Origin: Oscillospiraceae bacterium
Lineage (GTDB): Bacteria > Bacillota > Clostridia > Oscillospirales > Oscillospiraceae
Assembly (NCBI GenBank): GCA_017538965.1
Contig: JAFYHU010000015.1
Span: forward strand, 98,491-162,490
Direction: 5' to 3'
DNA length: 64,000 nucleotides
The notes under the pieces: generated by a model
The model's database searches: none
Seen by the model: only the letters and a program-made list of their open reading frames with translations
Told to the model about the DNA's origin: nothing
Shown: positions 58,414-64,000 of the stretch, one piece after another
Position numbering within the stretch: position 1 is the first letter of the stretch
How the letters are laid out: the number at the start of each line of letters is the position of its first letter
Position numbers and translations under genes: made by a program

Positions 58414-61400
58414 TTACTCGCCCTGGCCGGAATCCTCATCAGGATCCTCGTCGTCAGAGTCTCCGTCGTCGGAATTACTGTCATCGGTATCACCCTCGCC
58501 GGTATTGCCCTCGCCGGTATCGCCGCCAGTATATCCGTCATTGATATTGCCGTCGTTGGTATTGCCGTCGCTGATGTTGCCATCGTTGATATTGCCGTCG
58601 CCGGTATTGCCGTCGTTGGTGTTGCCATCATCGGTAATACTGTCGTTGGTATTGCCGTCGCTGATGTTGCCGTCGTCCGAATTACCCTCTTCAGAGTCTT
58701 CCGGAGGCGTGGCGGTGCTTCCGCCTCTCATCATAGACAAGGATCTCTGCCCCTCCGTTATGGTTACGGTAATCACATTCGACTCAATGTTATCAACAAT
58801 CAGCTTATAGCGCCAGATGCCGACTTCATCCAAGGTTTCCGAATATTCAGTCCCTTCGCTCGCAACCACTGTCCAGGTTTCTCCGTCAGCGCTCTTATAC
58901 CAGGTATAGCTGGTTCCGGTTTGGTCAACCTCGCTGTTAATCGCAAGCTCAACTGACCCCGCATACGATTCGCCATCCTGCTCGCTGCTGATTTCAACCC
59001 AGTAGTATAGGGCGCTCACACTGACAGTATTGGATATTACATTATCGACAATCAGTCTGTAGTATACGACCGAGCCTACACTCCCTGTAACCTGGTAAGC
59101 ATCATAGTATTCATTATACCCGACTTCATAGGATTCAGCATCGGTCCAATTCACATTATCGCAGCTCTTCTGCCAAGTCATACCGGCTAACTGTTCCTCG
59201 GTTGCCCACTTTATGATAACATTGACGTTTACAACCGGGACCTCGGGCGACTCAGACGCATACGGATTGAGCACATAGGTCTTCGAGGTTGCACCGTCGT
59301 CTGCAAAGGCGATGGCCACTGAAAGATCCGGACCCGTGATCGTCATACCTTCGGTGATCGACAGATAGCTTCCTTCTCCTCTGTACATGATTTTCGTATA
59401 CTCGTTGTTCTCGCCGAAGCTCTGAGTGCTGGGTTCAGCCGAACTGACAAGCGCCTTGAGAATATCATTGTTGCTGATATCCAGCTCCGTCATTCTGAAA
59501 TTGCCGTGGCATTCCAGTCTGCGAAGATTCGGATTATTCGAAATGTTCAGACTGCTTACGTTATTGCCCGGCAGATAGAGTTCTTCCAGATCCTCGAGAT
59601 CTTCGATAATACTCAGCTCTGTCAGCTGGCAGGCATTGAGTCTCATAATTTCGATCGGAAGATCTTTGATATCGCTCAGGTTAATGCCCTGGTTGCCGGG
59701 ACACTCAAGAACGCGAAGATTTGTGAAATACCGGATGCCTTCTACCGTTCCAATCGTCTGGCCGCCCAGATTCATGTTTTCGACATCAGCGACTTCTTCA
59801 TCGCTCAGGAATCCGTCTCCATTTGCATCATAGCGTTCGCTTACAAAATTGTGGAATTTCGCATCCGGGAAATTGGTTTCGTTGATTTCCGCCAGCTCGA
59901 TCATCACGGTCACCGTGCTGCCCTGATAGTTCAGCGTCGGGGCGCCGGACGCGTTCGAACCCACCGTCAGCGTGACATGCGGAAAATCATTCGCCGTAAG
60001 GGTCAGCCCGTTACCGGCAGTGACCGTATCTGTCGCGACATTCAACGCCCTGAGCTCATGAGCCTCCATCTGCACCCCCGTACCGTACAGCAGCTGGCCC
60101 TGGATTTCGTCTCCGGGCACGGCATGGATCACGCGCTGAGGACCAGAATCTGTCATCCAGTACAGATGGTAAGTGCTGTCGATGACCTGCAGACCGCAGA
60201 CGTCGTCAAATGGTCTTCCGTCGCCCCAGGTGCCGGTCACGCGCAGGTTAATTCTGTTTCTGAAGAGCTCATTCACCGTGATTGTCGCATAACTGCCGTC
60301 CTGAGAAACAGCAATGCTCAGGTTGTTCTCATTCTGGTTCGTCACTCGGTTCAGGTGTGCGCCGTCCTCGGCGACGAGATAGATCGTGTTCTCCGTGCCG
60401 TCATAATTCCATCTGCCGAGATAGGAGTCCGTGGTGAGAGAACTGCTTGTACTGAAGGCGACGCCCGGGATTCCCGACTCGATTCTCAGCTCCATTCCCT
60501 TGTATCCCAGTGTGACGGAACCGATGCCCGTGGGCAGGAATTCGATGAATCCGCCATCCAGCGTTCTGTTGACGGTAAGGATATTTGTATTCGAAACCGT
60601 GACATCGTTAAAGCTGACCGTCTTCAGATCGTTCATGGTGCCGTAGACCAGTTCACCCATGCAGAGAGTGTCGTAATCCATAAACACATATGACATCGGC
60701 GCGTCGTCCGTCCTCTGCCGGGGTTGCCCATTAATCATATCCGCCCAGCGCCAGCCGAAGAAAACCGTCGATGTGTCAGGTTCCCATTCCGCTATTACTT
60801 CGATGTTCTGATCCAGCTCGATGAATCCGATGCACTCGCCGTCCACGGTCCATCCGGCAAAGTTGTATCCCTGCCGTACGGGCGGCTCTTCGCCGATGGT
60901 ATACAGACTGCCTTCGGGTTCGCGGTGCGTGCGGGTGTCGCCCTCTCCGGCCCAGAAGCCGCCGTTGGCGTTGTAGGTCACGAAATGGGCCCACTGTGCC
61001 GTCAGCGTAATGTCTTCCGTCATCTCAATAAGGCTCGGGAATTCGCCGTCCTTGTCCATCCAGCCGTCAAAATCGGCGCCCGGTCTTTCAGGTGACTCCC
61101 AATACGTGGGATTAATTACCTCTCCATAGTGGAAATATCGTTTCTGGGGCTCCGGACCGTCCCGGAAGCTGCCGCCGTTGGGATTATAGATCACGGCAAC
61201 CAGATCCTCCCACACGGCATAGAAGGTCGTGTTCTCGTTGATGACGGTTTCCGTACCGTTGCTGATTCCTTCCGTCGCGTTCGGATCCGTGCTCCAGCCC
61301 AGGAAGCGGTATCCCTCTTCGTGCTCCGGATCACCCCATTCCACCCAGCCGACATGATAGGAATAACCCGGGTCGACCATATGGCTCTGCGAGGTAATCG

Positions 61401-64000
61401 GGGCGTTATTTTCGTCTTTGCCCCAGCTGCCGCCGTTGGCGTCATAGGTCACCACCGGTCTGTTGCCCCAGACGGCATACAGAGTTACATTGTTTTCCGA
61501 CGTGAGGATATCTTCCGGCTCATAATCAACGGTTGTTCCTCCCTCTACGGTCGTATAGCCGAAGAACCATTTGCTCTGGTCGTCGCTGTACGGCCGCCAG
61601 CCGTCGACTTTGTATTCGCCGCTCAGCCCATCTCTCGTAAAGGAGGTGATCATGCTTCCGTTGTCATTCCATCCGCCGAGTGACGTGACATAGGTCACCG
61701 TGATCCATTTCCGCCATCCGGCATAGAAGTCATAATTCAGCTTATTCGGATCATTCAGAACGATTTCGGTGTCATTGACATCGTTTCCGTTGCTCGCGGC
61801 ATCATACCAGCTGTCAAACTGATAGCCTTCCCGATAGGGCAGATCCTGTCCGACATAATAGATCCGTCCCTGCTTCCGGTACTCGACTTTCGTCTCTTCA
61901 TTGCCCCATGTTCCGCCGTTGCCGTGATAGGTGATCGTCACCAGCGGCTTCCATACCGCCTTCAAAGTCTGGTCCGCATAGAAGGTCTGCATGGTATCTC
62001 CCACCAGCGTCGAACTCACCGTCGGGGTCGCATCCGTCGTCCAGCCCAGGAACTCATAAGCCGGTCCGCGGGTTGCCCAGAAGTTGTTGACCCGAAATTC
62101 GTGTCCGTATTCGGCGCTCACGGTCTTCGTATCCAGCTGGCTGCCGTTTATGTCAATCTTGCCGCCGTTGGCGTCATAAGTGACCGTCAGCAGCGGATGC
62201 CAGATGGCATAGAAGGTCGTGTTCTCATCCTTGCTATCCAGTATGGTCTCATAATCTGCCTGTACTGTACTGTGATCCGCAACCGTACTTGTTTTCGCCC
62301 AGCCGACGAAGCTGCAGCCGTCCTTCTGCGGCCATTCCTCGCCCACGTTGTAGCTGCCGCTTCTCTCTTCATACACTCTGGGTGTATTGTCCCCGTTCCA
62401 GGAACCGCCGTTGGGATTATAGGTCACCGTAACAATCCTGCGCCAGTTTGCAGAGAATGTGTAGTTCAGCTCGTTCAGGACAAGCGGAGTATCATTGAAA
62501 TCCACGACATCCTCGCCGTCCGCGTCGGGATCCACCCAGCCGGCAAATTCATAGCCTTCACGATGAGGCTCCTCGATGCCGACATAGTAGGTCCGTCCCC
62601 GCTTCTGATAGTCATTCCGCACCGTTTCATCCGGTCCCCAGCTGCCGCCGTTGGCGTCATAGGTAACGGTCGTCCACTGCCGGTAAGCGGCGTACAAACG
62701 CGTATCGGCATACAATTTTGTACTGTCTTTCAGAATCGGCGAATTCTCGTTTGCGTTCGAATCTTTGGTCCATCCGAGGAATTCATAGGGCATGTCGCGG
62801 TTCGCGTGCCCGCCCCAGATCCCGTAATCGCGGCCATATTCCGCCCGGTCCGTCATGGTGGTGACAAGATTTCCCTGGTCGTCATACCACAGCCAGCCGC
62901 CGTTGGCGTCATAGGTGATCTTCAGATCCGGATACCAGATGGCATAGAACGTTTTATCCGCCTGCAGATTGTACTGATAGTCCGTCTGGACCGTGCTGTA
63001 ATCCTCAACCGTATCTGTATCCGCCCAGCCGAGGAAGGTATAGCCATCCAGCTGCGGCCACTCCGTTCCGACGTTGAAGAAGGGATCTGTTCTCTCTTCT
63101 CTTACTCTCGGCTGGGTCGAATTCCCCCAGGCGCCGCCGTTTGGATCATACGTGACATGCACGGTCTTCCACCATGCCGCGTCAACATAGATATGAGCTC
63201 CCTCAACCAGCGTGACCTTCTCCATAGACTGACCGTTTACGCGCCAGCCGTCGAACTGATATCCTTCCGGCGCATCAGGCATCCGAAATCCGATGTAATA
63301 GGTACCCACCGCCGCAGTTATATCATAAGTATCAAAAGTCGTATTTGTCTGATAGTCCGTCCAGGAACCGCCGTTGGCGCGGTAGGTCACCGTCGCTGCC
63401 TTCGCCCACTGGGCCGTCGCCGTCGTATCGCCTATAATCAGCTTTTTCTCTACTACTCTGGTGCCGATCTTCCAGCCGAGGAACACATAACCCGTGCGGC
63501 TCGGAATGTTCATGGTATCCAGATAATAATACTTGTTGCCAATGGCCTGCTCGGTCCTGGTCGTAATCGACTGATTGTTCTCATCCGTTCCCCAGCTGCC
63601 GCCGTTGGCATCATAGGTCACCGTATAGAAAGGTCTCCAGATGGCCGTGACCGTCACATCCGCCGTCACGTTGATCTTCTGTGAAGGCGTATTTCCCACG
63701 CTCCAGCCGCCAAACGCATACCCCTGCTTCACCGGCACCTCGTGATCAATCCGGTACTCCCCGGCCTTTACAGTAACCTCATGGTTTGTCTTTCCATCAC
63801 CAAAAACGCCCTCATTGGCATCATACGTCACCGTATAAAACTGTCCCACCGTCAGTGTCGCCGCATTCGAGGTCACACTGCCAAAGCTGTTGCTTACTAT
63901 ACAGCGATATTGATTCCCGTTCTTGGCTTCTGTAATATCGATGGATACTGTCGCTGTTTTGGCGCCTGTTGCCGGAGAATTCTTCCATCCCAATGACGCC
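58414..64000 (-). CDS. Giant repeat surface protein with InlB-type repeats, LRR and Asn/Asp/Gly tail (partial, N-terminus outside window)
   Basis: The frame is open to the right edge of the window (1862 codons seen), so the N-terminus is missing. At the start comes an Ig-like end (YRCIVSNSFGSVTSNAATL). Then at least 13 InlB B-repeat (Flg_new/Listeria-Bacteroides) units follow, each beginning like TVTYDANGGSW and ending like YxFxGW...TxxAxW, up to about residue 1130. A region of unknown fold follows, then an EF-hand/dockerin-like DANGDGFLSDEE with leucine-rich repeats (LEELYLPGNNVSSL), two Ig-like domains, and a 90-residue tail of DGN/NDG repeats. No LPxTG or SLH anchor is visible at the C-terminus. 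Likely a secreted adhesin. Confidence 0.9.
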   Translation of the reverse strand, partial: ASLGWKNSPATGAKTATVSIDITEAKNGNQYRCIVSNSFGSVTSNAATLTVGQFYTVTYDANEGVFGDGKTNHEVTVKAGEYRIDHEVPVKQGYAFGGWSVGNTPSQKINVTADVTVTAIWRPFYTVTYDANGGSWGTDENNQSITTRTEQAIGNKYYYLDTMNIPSRTGYVFLGWKIGTRVVEKKLIIGDTTATAQWAKAATVTYRANGGSWTDYQTNTTFDTYDITAAVGTYYIGFRMPDAPEGYQFDGWRVNGQSMEKVTLVEGAHIYVDAAWWKTVHVTYDPNGGAWGNSTQPRVREERTDPFFNVGTEWPQLDGYTFLGWADTDTVEDYSTVQTDYQYNLQADKTFYAIWYPDLKITYDANGGWLWYDDQGNLVTTMTDRAEYGRDYGIWGGHANRDMPYEFLGWTKDSNANENSPILKDSTKLYADTRLYAAYRQWTTVTYDANGGSWGPDETVRNDYQKRGRTYYVGIEEPHREGYEFAGWVDPDADGEDVVDFNDTPLVLNELNYTFSANWRRIVTVTYNPNGGSWNGDNTPRVYEERSGSYNVGEEWPQKDGCSFVGWAKTSTVADHSTVQADYETILDSKDENTTFYAIWHPLLTVTYDANGGKIDINGSQLDTKTVSAEYGHEFRVNNFWATRGPAYEFLGWTTDATPTVSSTLVGDTMQTFYADQTLKAVWKPLVTITYHGNGGTWGNEETKVEYRKQGRIYYVGQDLPYREGYQFDSWYDAASNGNDVNDTEIVLNDPNKLNYDFYAGWRKWITVTYVTSLGGWNDNGSMITSFTRDGLSGEYKVDGWRPYSDDQSKWFFGYTTVEGGTTVDYEPEDILTSENNVTLYAVWGNRPVVTYDANGGSWGKDENNAPITSQSHMVDPGYSYHVGWVEWGDPEHEEGYRFLGWSTDPNATEGISNGTETVINENTTFYAVWEDLVAVIYNPNGGSFRDGPEPQKRYFHYGEVINPTYWESPERPGADFDGWMDKDGEFPSLIEMTEDITLTAQWAHFVTYNANGGFWAGEGDTRTHREPEGSLYTIGEEPPVRQGYNFAGWTVDGECIGFIELDQNIEVIAEWEPDTSTVFFGWRWADMINGQPRQRTDDAPMSYVFMDYDTLCMGELVYGTMNDLKTVSFNDVTVSNTNILTVNRTLDGGFIEFLPTGIGSVTLGYKGMELRIESGIPGVAFSTSSSLTTDSYLGRWNYDGTENTIYLVAEDGAHLNRVTNQNENNLSIAVSQDGSYATITVNELFRNRINLRVTGTWGDGRPFDDVCGLQVIDSTYHLYWMTDSGPQRVIHAVPGDEIQGQLLYGTGVQMEAHELRALNVATDTVTAGNGLTLTANDFPHVTLTVGSNASGAPTLNYQGSTVTVMIELAEINETNFPDAKFHNFVSERYDANGDGFLSDEEVADVENMNLGGQTIGTVEGIRYFTNLRVLECPGNQGINLSDIKDLPIEIMRLNACQLTELSIIEDLEDLEELYLPGNNVSSLNISNNPNLRRLECHGNFRMTELDISNNDILKALVSSAEPSTQSFGENNEYTKIMYRGEGSYLSITEGMTITGPDLSVAIAFADDGATSKTYVLNPYASESPEVPVVNVNVIIKWATEEQLAGMTWQKSCDNVNWTDAESYEVGYNEYYDAYQVTGSVGSVVYYRLIVDNVISNTVSVSALYYWVEISSEQDGESYAGSVELAINSEVDQTGTSYTWYKSADGETWTVVASEGTEYSETLDEVGIWRYKLIVDNIESNVITVTITEGQRSLSMMRGGSTATPPEDSEEGNSDDGNISDGNTNDSITDDGNTNDGNTGDGNINDGNISDGNTNDGNINDGYTGGDTGEGNTGEGDTDDSNSDDGDSDDEDPDEDSGQGE
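58500..58685. repeat. Coding tandem repeat (about 15 bp units) in the surface protein tail
   Basis: Units like TTGCCGTCGTTGGTA / TTGCCGTCGCTGATG repeat across this stretch and encode the GNTNDGN and GNISDGN series. Such repeats can change length by slippage without breaking the frame (units are multiples of 3). Confidence 0.7.

Noticed and set aside
58500-58685. CRISPR-like short repeats
   Set aside because: The units are contiguous with no spacers and lie in the coding frame of the surface protein tail.
59506-63684. Long plus-strand frames opposite the giant surface protein gene
   Set aside because: They mirror the repeats of the real minus-strand gene and have no ribosome binding sites.
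63991-63993. TTG at the right edge as the start of the surface protein
   Set aside because: The frame is open to the window end with typical Ig-like sequence, so this is an internal codon.
1-64000. tRNA genes
   Set aside because: I looked for GGTTCGAATCC-type T-arms and cloverleaf patterns and found none I could support by eye; a tRNA search program would settle it.

Overview
The window reads as a chromosome piece from a GC-rich, gut-type Firmicute, most likely class Clostridia (an Oscillospiraceae-like organism; this is inference). The signs are Gram-positive: a rimP-nusA-ylxR-ylxQ-infB operon, an IreB-family phosphoprotein, a T-box leader before pheST, a CIRCE/HrcA operator before hsp20, a DacF-like carboxypeptidase, a TagO/WecA-like transferase and PrsW. 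No tRNA, rRNA or CRISPR array was recognised.

Region 1 (1-9900) is the replication module of a prophage or related element. A leftward arm (1-4455) carries a DUF3987 primase/helicase-like protein, a VRR-NUC nuclease and small phage proteins. A rightward arm (4697-9855) carries DUF2800, DUF2815, a protein that joins XRE, sigma-4 and alpha-CTD-like domains, and a family A DNA polymerase. The arms diverge from a 235 bp control region that holds two copies of one promoter-like sequence in inverted orientation. A second long inverted repeat at 1320-1474, AT-rich with TGTCC repeats, is a candidate replication origin.

Region 2 (9900-19570) is a cargo and defence block: an XRE regulator, a complete type I restriction-modification operon (hsdM, hsdS, hsdR; M and R are long, and R ends in a helix-turn-helix-like extension), then a small HTH protein behind a long structured leader whose last hairpin buries the ribosome binding site.

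Region 3 (19780-26330) is a type IV pilus locus transcribed leftward: pilB, pilT, pilC and one intact prepilin gene. Beside the intact pilin lie two 5'-truncated pilin copies, head to head, lacking leader peptide, ribosome binding site and promoter but keeping variable 3' parts and terminators. This looks like a pilin variation (silent cassette) system. The intact pilin has a strong promoter and a leader of about 380 nt closed by a long helix.

Region 4 (26440-58130) is mainly housekeeping: the nusA-infB operon with a promoter and a terminator-like hairpin before rimP, a VanY-type peptidase, tatD, hsp20, an M20 amidohydrolase with a polar amino acid ABC transporter, a LOG-family protein, a domain-permuted GH3 enzyme, a CLC-type transporter, tcdA-gltX, trpS, a WecA/TagO-type transferase, a dacF-type PBP, mnmA, dtd, an XRE protein with a histone H1-like tail, prsW, ireB, pheST with its T-box, and a YfbR-like nucleotidase. 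A dispersed intergenic repeat occurs three times (24.4, 46.7 and 50.6 kb).

Region 5 (57031-64000) starts with an MNT/HEPN toxin-antitoxin islet bracketed by a 13 bp direct repeat that seems to split the original yfbR terminator, and ends with the 3' 5.6 kb of a giant surface protein built from at least 13 InlB-type repeats, leucine-rich repeats and an Asn/Asp/Gly tail.
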